Notes under the pieces: model-generated | Seen by the model: the letters and a program-made list of their open reading frames with translations, nothing else | Database searches by the model: none | Told to the model about the DNA's origin: nothing | Assembly: GCA_020633295.1 (NCBI GenBank) | Contig: JACKDW010000018.1 | Coordinates: forward strand, 1 to 64,000 | DNA: 64,000 bases | Direction: 5' to 3' | Source: Myxococcales bacterium | GTDB taxonomy: Bacteria; Myxococcota_A; Polyangia; Nannocystales; Nannocystaceae | Part shown: positions 19,118-29,281 of the stretch, in pieces | Layout of the letters: every line of letters starts with the position of its first letter | Position numbering within the stretch: position 1 is the first letter of the stretch | Program-made: the position numbers and the translations under genes

Positions 19118-22100
19118 TCAGAACCGCAGGCGCAGCTCGAACTGGGCGGAGAGCGGCTGCTGGAACGCGATCTCGGTGCCGTAGTTGGGCTGCGGCAGCA
19201 CGATGGTCTGGCTGAAGAAGCGCCCGCTCGGGTTGTTGGCGCCGCCGCGCACCTTCGCGTGCTTGAGGTCGTCGAGGTCGCCGCCGGCGATCGGGTGCGT
19301 GCTGTAGCGGCTGTAGTTCTCGTCGACGCGCAGGATCGCCTTCGAGTTGGTGACGTTGATCAGGCGCGCGCTGAACTCGAGCTCGAGCTCGCCGGGCAGC
19401 GGGTAGGCGTAGCCGGCCTGCAGGTTCAGGGTGTAGAGCGCCGGCGTGTAGCCGCCCGAGCCGCGCGGGATGATGAACACGCTCGCGATGATCCCGCTCG
19501 GCGCGAAGTGGCTGACCGGCGTCCCCGAGAGCAGGCGGAAGCTTGACCCGAGGGTCAGGCGCCCCGCCTCGCGCAGGTCGAACTGGTAGAACACGTCGGT
19601 CTTGATGTTGTGCGGGCGGTTGTCGTACAGCGGCCCGAACGCGTTGCGGACCAGCTCGGGCAGGTCGTACTGCGTGCTGACGCCGAGGTTGACCGCGCCG
19701 GTGTTGCGGTCGATCGAGCCGTCGTAGTTGCCGATCAGGCGGCTGTACGAGTAGCTGAAGTTGAAGATCCAGCCCTTGGCGAAGCGCTTGCGGACGAGGA
19801 AGGTCCAGGCGTCGTAGTTGCGGATCGGCGGCTTGTAGAGCTTGCCGACCTCGGTGAACGCGTCGACGAGGAACTCGCAGTGCGTCAGCGCGCGCGCGAT
19901 CTCGGCGCGCCCCGGATCGTCCGCCGCGCTCGCGTCGAGGTCGGTCTGCAGCGCGTCGCACTCGGCCTGCTTCGCCGCGATGTCGGACTCGGAGACGGGC
20001 TCGCCGAGGTTGGCGATGATGAAGTTGTTGCCGCTGTTGGTCGAGACGTCGTCGACCGCGCGCCCGAGCCCGTTGTGCAGCCAGCGGACGCCGAGGAGCA
20101 GGTCCTCGATGACCTCCTGCTCGTAGCCGAGCTGGAACTGGCGGTTGAACTGCCCCTTGAGCCGCGGGACCACGGAGCCGACCGTGAGCCCGCTCGTGCC
20201 GCCCAGGCCGTTGCTCGAGTCGGAGCAGTACTCCGTCGGCAGGCCGTCCTGCGACATCGGGTGGTCGGCGCCGTTGATGTTGACGGTCCCGTTGCAGTCG
20301 GTGGTCCCGTAGCTGCGCCCGACGGTCACGAGCCCGCCGAACACGCGGCTGTTGAGCTGCAGCGGCAGCGCGCGGTAGAAGTGCCCGTAGCTCGCGAACA
20401 GCCGGCTCTTGCCCTCGCCGGTCCAGTCGTAGGTGATGCCGGTGCGCGGCGCGACGTTGTCCCAGATCAGCAGCGCCTGCTCGCCGTTGATGTCGCGCAT
20501 GCTCTGGAACTCCCAGCGCACGCCGGCGCTCGCGTACAGCCCCTCGGCGAGCTGGACGCGGTCCTGCACGAACACGCCGTAGTTCTCGGTCGAGAGCCGC
20601 GCGTCGTAGAACGGCACGCGGACGCCCGCGCCCTGCGGCGTCGCGATCGCGCGCAGGTCGCCCTGCTCCCGCCGCGTGCGCCCGTAGCCGGTCGTCCCGC
20701 GCACGCTCGGGGTCGCCGAGTTCGCGGTGATGATGCGGTTGTTGTTGACCCGGTTCTGGAAATTGATGTCGTAGTCGCCGGTCTCCGGGTCGTAGCAGAA
20801 CTCGCCGCCCGCGCCGTCCTCCTGCGGGTGATCGCAGCGCTCGTAGAAGTCCTCCGCGTTCGAGCCGGAGAACCGCGAGATCGTGTCGCGCTCGACGTGC
20901 TCGACCAGCGCGCCGTACTTGAGCTGGTGGCTGGTCGCGGCGATGTTGAAGAAGTGCGTGAGGTTGAAGCGGCCCTCGACGCGGCGGTTGACCTCCTCGT
21001 TGTACTGACCGATGCCGCCCGAGATCCAGAAGCGGATCGGGCACGTCTCGCCGGGCAGGTCGCTCGCGTTGCAGGCGTCGGCGACCCCGGGGACCAGGTT
21101 GAGCGCCGCGTCGCGATCGAGGACTTCGAACAGCCCGCGATCGTTGGTCTCCTGCAGCACCGGGCGGTCCTTGTGCGCGGGGTCGTCGAGCCGCCACGCC
21201 TCTTCGAAACGATCTTGGTAGTAGGAGACGCCGGCGTCGATCTCGACGGCGTCCTTGGCGACGCGCCCCGAGTAGCTCAGCCCGACCTGCTGGTAGCCGC
21301 CGCGGCCCCAGCCGAAGTGGTCGTTGACGATGCCGGTGGCGACGCGCGCGAGCCCGCCGAGGCTCGTCGTCGGGTTCGTGCCGAAGGTGTTGGGGGTCGA
21401 CGACGAGGGCAGGCGGTAGGTCGTGCGGTCGAAGGTCGGCGAGCCGCCGCCCGAGAGCGAGAGGCTGTGCTTCGGCGTGATCGTCCAGTCGACGCGCCCG
21501 AACCATCCGACGTTGATGCGACCTGTCTTGAAGGTCTGCTCGGCGAACTTGCTCGTGAGGATGTAGTTCTCGTCGGGCGCGCAGTCGAACTCGCCGAGCC
21601 GGTACGGGCAGCCCGTGTAGCCGCCCGAGCGGTCCTTGTCGACGCGGTGGTAGAACGACTGGTTGAGGCTGTTGATGTTGCCGGAGGGCGCGATCCCGAC
21701 CGCGAAGAACAGCTTGTCGCGGATGATCGGGCCCGTCACCGTCACGACCGCCTGCATCTCGTGGTCGGTGACGGAGGACGCGCGCAGCGCCTCGTCGGTC
21801 GCGGAGATCAGGCGCGGGTCGGCGAGCCGCGGCGTGTAGCGCACGACCGCCTGCCCGCGCACCTTGTTGGAGCCGCCGAGCCGGCGCGCCTGCACCTGAC
21901 CGCCCGAGGCGCCCCCGTACTCCGCGTCGTAGCCGGCCTCCTGGACCTCGACCGTGTCGATGAACTCCTGGACGATCGCGGCGCCGACCGTGCCGAACGA
22001 CGGGCTGTTGACGTTCGCGCCGTCGACCGAGTACTTCGACTCGTCGGAGCCGGTGCCGCCGATGCGCAGCCCGGCGGCGTCGCGGGTGACGGTCGGGGCG

Positions 22101-22654
22101 ATGTCGACGACGTCGGTCATGTCGCGGCCGCCGAGCGGGAGGTTGCGCGCGGCGTCCATGTCGACGCGCTCGACCACCGCGTTGTCGGAGCGCGTCGCCG
22201 GCTCGACGACGATGCGGCGCGAGAACTCGTTGCCGGGGTCGAGCGTGACGTTGACGCGGTAGCTCGCGCCCCGCGGGAGGTCGACGACCTTGGCGACGTC
22301 CGCCTGGCCCGTCAGCACCTGCACCGTGTAGCGCCCCGGCGGGAGCGCGTTGAAGGCGTACAGGCCCTCGTCGTTCGTGCGCGTCTCTCTCTGTCCCTGG
22401 AGGCAGGCGCACTGGAGGATGACGATCGCGTCACCCACGGGCTTGCCGGTCTTTTGGTTGCGGACCGCGCCGCGCAGCTTGGCCGTCGACGCGCTGCGCG
22501 GCGGCGCGGCCGCCTCGTCCGCCGGCGCGGCGGCGGCGACGGCGGCGGTCGGAGGCGCGAGCGCGAGGGCGGCTCCGAGCGCGATCCAGGGTGAGCGCGT
22601 CGACCTGCGAGCGCGCGCGCGTGGGGTGAACGGATCGCTGCGCTCGTCGTGCAT
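19118..22654 (-). CDS. TonB-dependent receptor with carboxypeptidase-like N-terminal domain
   Basis: 1178-residue outer-membrane receptor. Signal peptide RSTRSPWIALGAALALAPPTAAVAAA, then a carboxypeptidase-regulatory/CNA-B beta domain (LRGAVRNQKTGKPVGDAIVILQ...NALPPGRYTVQVL), a plug domain (DMTDVVDIAPTVTRDAAGLRIGGTGSDESKYSVDGANVNSP... VEVQEAGYDAEYGGASGGQVQA) and a long 22-strand barrel ending with FELRLRF, the terminal Phe typical of barrel proteins. This OmpW/OAR-type layout is common in myxobacteria; the imported ligand is unknown. ATG at 22654 is chosen because the upstream frame has no receptor sequence. Adjacent GGTCTC repeats lie upstream of it. Confidence 0.88.
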   Translation of the reverse strand: MHDERSDPFTPRARARRSTRSPWIALGAALALAPPTAAVAAAAPADEAAAPPRSASTAKLRGAVRNQKTGKPVGDAIVILQCACLQGQRETRTNDEGLYAFNALPPGRYTVQVLTGQADVAKVVDLPRGASYRVNVTLDPGNEFSRRIVVEPATRSDNAVVERVDMDAARNLPLGGRDMTDVVDIAPTVTRDAAGLRIGGTGSDESKYSVDGANVNSPSFGTVGAAIVQEFIDTVEVQEAGYDAEYGGASGGQVQARRLGGSNKVRGQAVVRYTPRLADPRLISATDEALRASSVTDHEMQAVVTVTGPIIRDKLFFAVGIAPSGNINSLNQSFYHRVDKDRSGGYTGCPYRLGEFDCAPDENYILTSKFAEQTFKTGRINVGWFGRVDWTITPKHSLSLSGGGSPTFDRTTYRLPSSSTPNTFGTNPTTSLGGLARVATGIVNDHFGWGRGGYQQVGLSYSGRVAKDAVEIDAGVSYYQDRFEEAWRLDDPAHKDRPVLQETNDRGLFEVLDRDAALNLVPGVADACNASDLPGETCPIRFWISGGIGQYNEEVNRRVEGRFNLTHFFNIAATSHQLKYGALVEHVERDTISRFSGSNAEDFYERCDHPQEDGAGGEFCYDPETGDYDINFQNRVNNNRIITANSATPSVRGTTGYGRTRREQGDLRAIATPQGAGVRVPFYDARLSTENYGVFVQDRVQLAEGLYASAGVRWEFQSMRDINGEQALLIWDNVAPRTGITYDWTGEGKSRLFASYGHFYRALPLQLNSRVFGGLVTVGRSYGTTDCNGTVNINGADHPMSQDGLPTEYCSDSSNGLGGTSGLTVGSVVPRLKGQFNRQFQLGYEQEVIEDLLLGVRWLHNGLGRAVDDVSTNSGNNFIIANLGEPVSESDIAAKQAECDALQTDLDASAADDPGRAEIARALTHCEFLVDAFTEVGKLYKPPIRNYDAWTFLVRKRFAKGWIFNFSYSYSRLIGNYDGSIDRNTGAVNLGVSTQYDLPELVRNAFGPLYDNRPHNIKTDVFYQFDLREAGRLTLGSSFRLLSGTPVSHFAPSGIIASVFIIPRGSGGYTPALYTLNLQAGYAYPLPGELELEFSARLINVTNSKAILRVDENYSRYSTHPIAGGDLDDLKHAKVRGGANNPSGRFFSQTIVLPQPNYGTEIAFQQPLSAQFELRLRF

Positions 22655-22825
22655 CAGGCCGCGTCGGCATCGTACCGCGTGCCGCGGGCGCGCGGGCTCG
22701 AGATGCCGTCGCGCGCCTGTTCGCGCGCGCGCGTCGTCGCGGGGCGGCATATCGACGCGTCAACCTCGTTCTGGGCCGCTGGGCGAGCGCGCGCCGCGTT
22801 CTCGCGCCCGCGAGCGCCGCCGTCT

Positions 22826-22857
22826 CGGACTCGGTCTCGGTCTCGGTCTCCGACGAG
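22826..22857 (+). repeat. TCGGTC-type hexamer repeat
   Basis: About four tandem CGGTCT/CGGACT units just downstream of the Lnt-like stop codon, ending at the gene boundary. Confidence 0.6.
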
Positions 22858-22858
22858 C

Positions 22859-24142
22859 TCAGCGGTGGCGCGTCGCTGGGCGCGGGACGTCGCCGATGAC
22901 CACGCCGGCCCCCTCGCGCGGGTGGTCGCGCGCCGCGACGATGGTGCCGCCCGGCGCCACGATCGCGCTCGTCCCCCGCGCGGCCGCGCGGACGAGCGCG
23001 AGGGGGAGCTCGATCGGCCGCAGCCGCGCGTTGCGGTAGTGGTAGGGCGCGACCGCGGGCGGGCCCTCGTTGGTCGGGACGACCACGAGCTCGGCGCCGG
23101 CGCGCGCGTAGGCCCGCGAGAGGTCGCGGAAATTGTCGTCCTGGCAGATCATCGCGCCGACCCGAACGCCGTCGACCTCGAACACGAGCAGCGCGCCGTC
23201 GCCAGGCGGGTAGCGCTCGGAGAGCGGGATGAGGTGGGTCTTCGTGTAGCGCCCGACGAGCGCGCCCGCTGGATCGAAGACGGCGAGGCGGTTGCCCGGA
23301 TCGTCGCGGTCGCGGTAGCCGACGACCAGGTGCACCCGGAGCGCGCCCGCGAGCGCGGCCCAGCGCGCGTCGAACTGCGCGAGCGCGCCGGGCTCGACCG
23401 TGAACGCGCTCTCGGGCAGCACCACCAGGCGCGCGCCGCCCTGCGCCGCCGCGGTGACGAGCGCCTCGGCTTGGTGCTCGCCGCCTCGGGTCGGCCACGC
23501 GACGGCGGCGACCCGCAGCGCGCCGTCGGTTCGCGCGGGCAGCAGCGCGCCGCACAGCGGCGGCGCGGCGAGCAGCGGCACCAGCAGCGCGAGCCCGGAC
23601 GGCCGACGGCGCGCGAGCGCGCCGACCACCACGGCCTGCAGCGCGACGATCACGAGCGCGAGCGCGTGGGGCCCCGCCAGTCGCAGCAGCCCGCCGACGA
23701 GCTCCGGCTCGATCGCCCACGCGCGCGCCAGGCTGCGCGCCGTGCCCCACATGGGCAGCGCGGCGTCGAGCCGCTCGATCGCGGCGAAGCTCACGCCTGC
23801 GCCAAGGGTCAGGGCCGGGAGCGACCAGTGACGCATGACGTGGACGAGCGCGGCGAAGCTCGCGTCGAGCGCCAGCAGGTAGAGCGCGAGCGCGACGGCG
23901 GGCAGCGGCGGCACGCCGAGGCCGTCGAGCATGACGCCGAGCGGGAGCGTGCGCGCGAGCCCCCAGACCCCGCCGAGCGCGGCGGCGCGGCGGCGGCTGG
24001 GGCTGCGCAGGGCGACGATCAGCAGCGGCGCGACGCCGACGAGCTGCAGCCACGGCGCCTCGATCGGGTAGCCCGACGCGAACATCAGGAGCCCGCCGAG
24101 CGCGGCGAGCAGCAGGTCGGGGACGACGCGCGTGGCGGGCAC
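22859..24142 (-). CDS. Apolipoprotein N-acyltransferase-like (nitrilase fold)
   Basis: 427 residues. An N-terminal multi-helix membrane region (residues ~8-200) precedes a nitrilase-superfamily domain with the Glu-Lys-Cys triad: E244 (VVLPESAF), K301 (YTKTHLIP) and C333 (MICQDDNF). This is the arrangement of Lnt, which adds the third acyl chain to the Cys of periplasmic lipoproteins, and it fits the large number of lipoproteins in this window. It is somewhat shorter than E. coli Lnt (about 512). The start GTG at 24142 is not preceded by a strong ribosome site, so the N-terminus is uncertain. A second, diverged paralogue function cannot be excluded. Confidence 0.75.
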   Translation of the reverse strand: MPATRVVPDLLLAALGGLLMFASGYPIEAPWLQLVGVAPLLIVALRSPSRRRAAALGGVWGLARTLPLGVMLDGLGVPPLPAVALALYLLALDASFAALVHVMRHWSLPALTLGAGVSFAAIERLDAALPMWGTARSLARAWAIEPELVGGLLRLAGPHALALVIVALQAVVVGALARRRPSGLALLVPLLAAPPLCGALLPARTDGALRVAAVAWPTRGGEHQAEALVTAAAQGGARLVVLPESAFTVEPGALAQFDARWAALAGALRVHLVVGYRDRDDPGNRLAVFDPAGALVGRYTKTHLIPLSERYPPGDGALLVFEVDGVRVGAMICQDDNFRDLSRAYARAGAELVVVPTNEGPPAVAPYHYRNARLRPIELPLALVRAAARGTSAIVAPGGTIVAARDHPREGAGVVIGDVPRPATRHR

Positions 24143-24304
24143 GGGCCCATCCTACACAGGGACGCGCGCGAGCGCGCGAGCGGGCTCATCAATCCGTTCG
24201 CCAGGTGCCGGCGGCTGCTCGCGTCCCTCGAGCGGCGCGCGCGGATCAGCCGCGGCGCGTTTGGTCGCGGGGAGGGCCGCTCGAGCGGCGGCGACGCGCG
24301 GGGC

Positions 24305-25523
24305 TCAGGTCCCCAGCAGCTGGCGCACGACGTCCTGGTCCGAGAACGGTCGCAGCTCGCCGGCGATCTCCTGGCCGCGCTCGTGGCCCTTGCCGGCGAT
24401 CAGGATCACGTCGTCCTCGCCCGCGCCGCGCAGCGCCGCGGCGATCGCCGCGGCGCGGTCGAGCTCGAGCTCGACGCCGAGATGTCCCTCGAGACCGGCG
24501 CGCACGGCCGCGGCGATCGCCGCCGGGTCCTCGTCGCGCGGGTTGTCGCTCGTCAGGATCACGCGATCGGCGGGGCGCGCCGCGTGGCCCATGGCCGCCC
24601 GCTTCCCGTGATCGCGGTTGCCCCCCGCGCCGAACACGACCGTCAGGCGCCCGCGGCAGAGCGCGCGCGCCGTCTCGACCATGCGCGTCAGCGCGTCGGG
24701 CGTGTGCGCGAAGTCGACGACGATACCTGGCCGTGTAGACAGGACCTCGAAGCGCCCCGGCGGCCACGCGGCGCTCGCGATGGCCGCGCGCGCGTCGGCG
24801 GCCGGGACCCGACGACGACGCGCGCCGCGGCGTAGGCCGCGAGCGCGTTCTCGGCGAAGGCGCGGCCGATCGCCGCGAGCTCTCGAGCCGGCCGCGGACG
24901 GGCGGCGCGTCAGGCACGAGCCCGCGCTCCTCGTAGTCGACGCGCGTGCCGCTCCAGTCGAGCTCGACCGCGCGCGCGCGCAGCTCGACGTCGGCGCCCG
25001 CGAGCGAGTAGCGCAGCACCCGGACGCCCGCCGGCGTGACGTCGGCGAGCAGCGCGGCGCACGGGTCGTCGGCGTTGAGCACCGCCGCGCCGCCCGGCGG
25101 CAGCCCGACGAACAGCTGCGCCTTGCTCGCGAGGTAGTGCTCGAAGCTCTTGTGGAACTGGAGGTGATCCTCGGACAGGTTCGTGAACACGCCGACGCGG
25201 CTCGGCCACGCGCGCCCGAAGCCGAGCGCGAGCGCCTCGCTCGTCAGCTCGATGACCGCGTACGCGCCGCCCGCGTCGAGCGCCCGCCGCATCAGCGCGA
25301 GGAAGCCCTGGTAGGTCTTCGGCAGCGCCTGCGGCTCGTCGTCGAGGTAGGAGCCGAGCGTCGACGTGCGCGCGACGGGTCGGCGCAGGCGCGCGAGCGC
25401 CTGCGCGATCAGCCATGTCGTCGTGGTCTTGCCGTTGGTCCCGGTCACGCCCGTCGTGTGCAGACGGTCGTGCCAGGGCGGCGGGTCAGGCGGGGGCGCG
25501 GCGCACGGGCACGATGGTACCAG
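24305..25523 (-). pseudogene. Frameshifted MurE-like Mur ligase without its N-terminal domain
   Basis: A Mur ligase central domain starts HDRLHTTGVTGTNGKTTTTWL (P-loop) and continues to the Mg site and the AAVLNADDP loop, then the C-terminal ligand domain. Reading the sequence by eye, the frame breaks twice: at about 24880 (CTCGAGAG; one base short of ELAAIGRAFAENALAAYAAAR) and at about 24800 (GTCGGGTC; one base short of GVPAADARAAIASAAWPPGRFEVLS), after which DFAHTPDALTRMVETARALC resumes and ends GQEIAGELRPFSDQDVVRQLLGT. No ATG lies upstream; a CTG at 25523 or the internal GTG at 25448 are the options. The usual UDP-binding N-terminal domain is absent. Frameshifts may be sequencing errors. 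Confidence 0.65.
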
Positions 25524-25602
25524 CCGGCGACCCCGCGCGAGCGCGCGCCCGCGGCGTCAGGGGCGCGCAGGCGCGCGCGGCGCTACGCCGCGCGCGAGCG
25601 AG

Positions 25603-25616
25603 ATGTCCCAAGGGAC
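25603..25616. repeat. ATGTCCCAAGGGAC element, copy 1
   Basis: Near-palindrome 10 bp downstream of the Asp-Gly lipoprotein stop codon. A copy with one mismatch occurs at 26500-26513, so the gene is bracketed by two direct copies. Confidence 0.4.
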
Positions 25617-25625
25617 TGGCGGTGA

Positions 25626-26342
<717 letters not shown>

Positions 26343-26499
26343 GGTTCGCTCCAGGGGGCCCCGTCGCCTCGCGCTCTTGGAGTCGAGGAGGCCCGCGTCC
26401 GGGCTTCGGACAGCGGCCGCGCGCGTCGCATTCACGCGGCCCGACGGCTTGTTTCGCGACCGGCGCGCGGACGAGGCGCGCGCTCGCGAGTGTTTCAAT

Positions 26500-26513
26500 A
26501 TGACCCAAGGGAC
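26500..26513. repeat. ATGACCCAAGGGAC element, copy 2
   Basis: One-mismatch copy of the element at 25603-25616, lying between the stop of Rieske gene 1 (26524) and the lipoprotein start. With copy 1 it frames the lipoprotein gene as direct repeats. Confidence 0.4.
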
Positions 26514-26523
26514 ATGATGAACG

Positions 26524-27498
26524 CTACGCCGACGCGCGCTCGCGGTCGCGCTGGATGACGGCGAGCGGGCTCGAGGCGTCGACCGCGAGCTCGCCGCGGT
26601 GCCGCTCTCGCCAGCGCCGATAGGCGATGATCGGGCCGTCGCTCTGGACCAGCAGCTCGTCGAGCTCGCGCAGCCGCGTCTCCACGGCCGGCTGCGTCTC
26701 GACGACGAGCGTGTCCTGCCCGATGATGACGCTGTTGAGCGCTCGGTTGACGCGCCCCACGAGCCACGAGAAGCCCGGGACACGCGCGAAGCGCTGATAG
26801 CTGCGGACGTAGTAGATCATGCGCTCGTCGTCGATGGGCACGAAGGCGAGGAACTGCCACACGGCGCCGGTCTTGTTGCGCCAGATGTTCGGGCCGAGGA
26901 ACTCGATGATCGGCTCCTGACCCTCGAGGCCGACCGTGAGGCGATCGCCGTCGACGCCCGTGGCGACGACGAGCTCGGTCGGCGCGAACACGCCGATCGT
27001 GGTCCGGTGGACGAAGGGCAGGTGGGCGAAGTCGAGCTGGTTCTCGATCGCGCGCGTGTAGTGGGTGCGGACCGGCACCACGCACTCGCTGCCCGCGTAG
27101 GTGTAGCCGTCGAGGTCGAAGAACGGGATCGGCTCGTCGGGCGCGGGGTCGGGCCCCGTCCAGACCCACACGAGGTCGTGGGCCTCGCGCGCGGGGATCA
27201 TGTCGAGGGTCATCGCCTTCGGGATCGGGCGATCGGGGTGGGCCGGGATCGCGCGGCACGTGCCCTCGGCGTCGTAGCGGAAGCCGTGGAAGGGGCACTC
27301 GATGCAGCCGTCGCGGACGCGCCCGGGCGACAGCTTGGCGCGGCGGTGCGGGCAGCTGTCCCGCGCGACCGCGACGCGCCCGCTCGCGTCGCGCCAGAGC
27401 ACCAGCTCCAGGCCGAAGCGACGGCGCGCGAGCGGGCGCTTCGCGCCCAGCTCCCGCGACGAGAGGATGGCGTACCAGCGGTTCTTGATCACGTACAT
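26524..27498 (-). CDS. Rieske non-heme iron oxygenase (first of two)
   Basis: 324 residues. The Rieske [2Fe-2S] motif is intact: CPHRRAKLSPGRVRDGCIECPFHGF (Cys-x-His ... Cys-x2-His). The mononuclear iron site is in NQLDFAHLPFVH (the Asp/His-x-x-His pattern of the family) within a C-terminal catalytic domain. Such enzymes hydroxylate or desaturate aromatic or alicyclic rings and need a reductase, which is not seen nearby. ATG at 27498 is chosen because the upstream frame has no Rieske sequence; MYVIKNRWYAILSSREL is a plausible N-terminus. It is 254 bp downstream of the second Rieske gene, same strand. Confidence 0.85.
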   Translation of the reverse strand: MYVIKNRWYAILSSRELGAKRPLARRRFGLELVLWRDASGRVAVARDSCPHRRAKLSPGRVRDGCIECPFHGFRYDAEGTCRAIPAHPDRPIPKAMTLDMIPAREAHDLVWVWTGPDPAPDEPIPFFDLDGYTYAGSECVVPVRTHYTRAIENQLDFAHLPFVHRTTIGVFAPTELVVATGVDGDRLTVGLEGQEPIIEFLGPNIWRNKTGAVWQFLAFVPIDDERMIYYVRSYQRFARVPGFSWLVGRVNRALNSVIIGQDTLVVETQPAVETRLRELDELLVQSDGPIIAYRRWRERHRGELAVDASSPLAVIQRDRERASA

Positions 27499-27752
27499 GA
27501 CGGCTCGGACCCTCGTGCTTGAACATGCCGCACGCGCGTCACGGTCGCCACGCGCGCGGTCCCGCGATCGCACGTCGCGTGCGCGCGTTGGGAGCGGAGG
27601 GATCATGCGCGCGTCGGCGCCCGCGCGCAGCGACTCGCGTCGTCGGTGAGGCGACGTCTACCCGGGGCGCGCTCGAGGCGTGCGCACGAGGCGCGCCGTC
27701 GTGTTGGACATGGACGGAGGAACGCGCTCGAGCGTGACCGCCGGTCGGGCGC

Positions 27753-28763
27753 TCAGAGCATCTCGCGCGCGCGCGCGCGCGCGCGCTGCATCTCGTCCTC
27801 GGAGTAGAACTGCGTCGCCCAGCGCCGGTACGCGACGAACGGGCCGTCGGCGTCGCTCAGCGCGGGGTGCAGGCGATACATCTTGTTCTCCCAGATCTTT
27901 ACGTCCTGGTTGACCGTGCCGTCGAAGAAGCGCCGGTACTGCCGCGCGATCAAGGGGTCGAGCAGGCGGATCGGCGAGCGCAGGACGCTGTACATCAGGC
28001 GCACGTCGACGTGGTGCTCGTCGATCGGCGTGGTGTTGCCGAGCGTCCGCAGGCCGATCGGGACGCCGAGCACCTTCGACTTGAAGGTGATGTAGCCGAT
28101 CGTCAGCCCGAACTTCCGCGTGATGAGCGGGCCCTCGATCGCGCCCCAGAGGCCGAACTGCTCGAGCTCGAGCGTCAGCGTGGAGTCGATGCGCAGCGTC
28201 GGGCCGTCGGTCGAGAGCTCGACCTTCGGGATCCGCTTGGAGAAGCCGTGCATCGCGGGGATGTGCGCGACGTCGATGTCGTTCTCGACGATGTCCTGGC
28301 AGCACGCGTTGAGGCGCCAGCGCGACTCCATCCAGGGCGTCCACCGCCCCTCCTCGTCAGGCATCTCGGGCACGCGCCAGCTCGGCGGCTCGCGCTGCTC
28401 GTGGTACCAGACGAGGATCATCCCCGAGACCTCCTGCACCGGCCAGTGGCGGAGGCTGACCTTCGGCGTCCGCGTGGCCTCGGGGACATACTTGCACTGA
28501 CCCGAGACGCCGTCGAAGGTCCAGCCGTGGAACGGGCAGCGGATGCTGGTGCCGTCGACCTTGCCGCCGTGCCCCAGGTGCGCGCCGAGGTGCGGGCAGT
28601 AGGGGTCGACCGCGTGCGCCTGCCCGTCGGCGGTGCGATAGAGCACGATGTCCTGCCCGAAGTAGTGGACCGTCTTGGTCCGTCGCGGCTTCAGCTCCTC
28701 CGAGCGGGAGACGAGGAACCAGCCGCGCGGGTACGGGGTGATGGGGGTGCGCGCGGTATCCAT
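27753..28763 (-). CDS. Rieske oxygenase, cholesterol 7-desaturase/KshA-like
   Basis: 336 residues. PRGWFLVSRSEELKPRRTKTVHYFGQDIVLYRT leads to the Rieske site CPHLGAHLGHGGKVDGTSIRCPFHGWTFDG, and the catalytic iron residues are in ENDIDVAHIPAMHG. The PYCPHLGAHLGHGG and WPVQEVSGMILVWYH segments are those of the steroid-type Rieske enzymes (cholesterol 7-desaturase DAF-36/Neverland and 3-ketosteroid 9-hydroxylase KshA). A steroid or sterol-like substrate is therefore the best guess, but not proven. ATG at 28763, with GAGGT upstream. Transcribed in the same direction as the lipid-type operon further upstream. Confidence 0.85.
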   Translation of the reverse strand: MDTARTPITPYPRGWFLVSRSEELKPRRTKTVHYFGQDIVLYRTADGQAHAVDPYCPHLGAHLGHGGKVDGTSIRCPFHGWTFDGVSGQCKYVPEATRTPKVSLRHWPVQEVSGMILVWYHEQREPPSWRVPEMPDEEGRWTPWMESRWRLNACCQDIVENDIDVAHIPAMHGFSKRIPKVELSTDGPTLRIDSTLTLELEQFGLWGAIEGPLITRKFGLTIGYITFKSKVLGVPIGLRTLGNTTPIDEHHVDVRLMYSVLRSPIRLLDPLIARQYRRFFDGTVNQDVKIWENKMYRLHPALSDADGPFVAYRRWATQFYSEDEMQRARARAREML

Positions 28764-28983
28764 GACACTCGACCTCGGGTTGACGGGGCGGGGGGTGCTC
28801 CAGCGGCGTCGCGGCTCGACGCGGGATCGCCCGCGCCCACGAGACACTAGCCTCGCGACGGCGGTCTCGGCCACCCGAAACAGGATGGCCTTCGAACCAC
28901 GTCGCTCGCGTCGCGCGCGCGTCGACGCGGTCGTCGAGCCCGCGCGAACGGCGAGCGCTCGCGTTCGCGCGGCCGGGCGTGCG

Positions 28984-29240
28984 TCACGCGCGAGAGAGCG
29001 GGGCCAGCCGCTCGAGCGGCTCGCCGCGGTCGACGAGCACGTCCAGCCGCGCGAGTCGATCGAGCGCGTCCGTCAGCGCCGCGCCGCTCTGGAAGCGCTC
29101 GTCGGAATCCTCGGCGAGCGGCAGCGACGATCTGGGCGAGCGCGGGAGAGACATCCGGGCGCAGCCGCGTGATCGGGGGGCGGCGCGACGGTGCAGGCGC
29201 CTCGTCACGGAGGCGCGAGCGCGCGCCTCCGCGCCTGGGT
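28984..29240 (-). pseudogene. Decayed Ser/Thr protein kinase C-lobe fragment
   Basis: Read by eye on the minus strand, PPITRLRPDVSPALAQIVAA is followed, after a frame break near 29125, by LAEDSDERFQSGAALTDALDRLARLDVLVDRGEPLERLAPL. This is the characteristic end of a bacterial Ser/Thr kinase domain (P-x-V-P-x-L and the RFxSAxxLxxAL tail). No P-loop, catalytic HRD or DFG is present upstream; instead the kinase sequence fades near 29240. It is probably a remnant left by deletion. Confidence 0.45.
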
Positions 29241-29263
29241 CGCCGTCGCGCGTCGCGTAAGGT

Positions 29264-29281
29264 TGACTGACTCTTCAGTCA
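29264..29281. promoter_or_regulatory. TGACTGA-CTCT-TCAGTCA inverted repeat
   Basis: Perfect 7-bp arms with a 4-nt centre, overlapping the DUF1801 stop codon. The sequence is AT-richer than its surroundings and resembles TetR-family operators more than a GC-rich terminator. It separates the DUF1801 gene from the kinase remnant. Whether it acts as operator or terminator is not decidable from sequence. Confidence 0.45.

Noticed and set aside
19610..22594. 994-codon plus-strand open frame
   Set aside because: Antisense of the TonB receptor; Val/Ala/Arg-rich composition typical of the reverse of a GC-rich gene.
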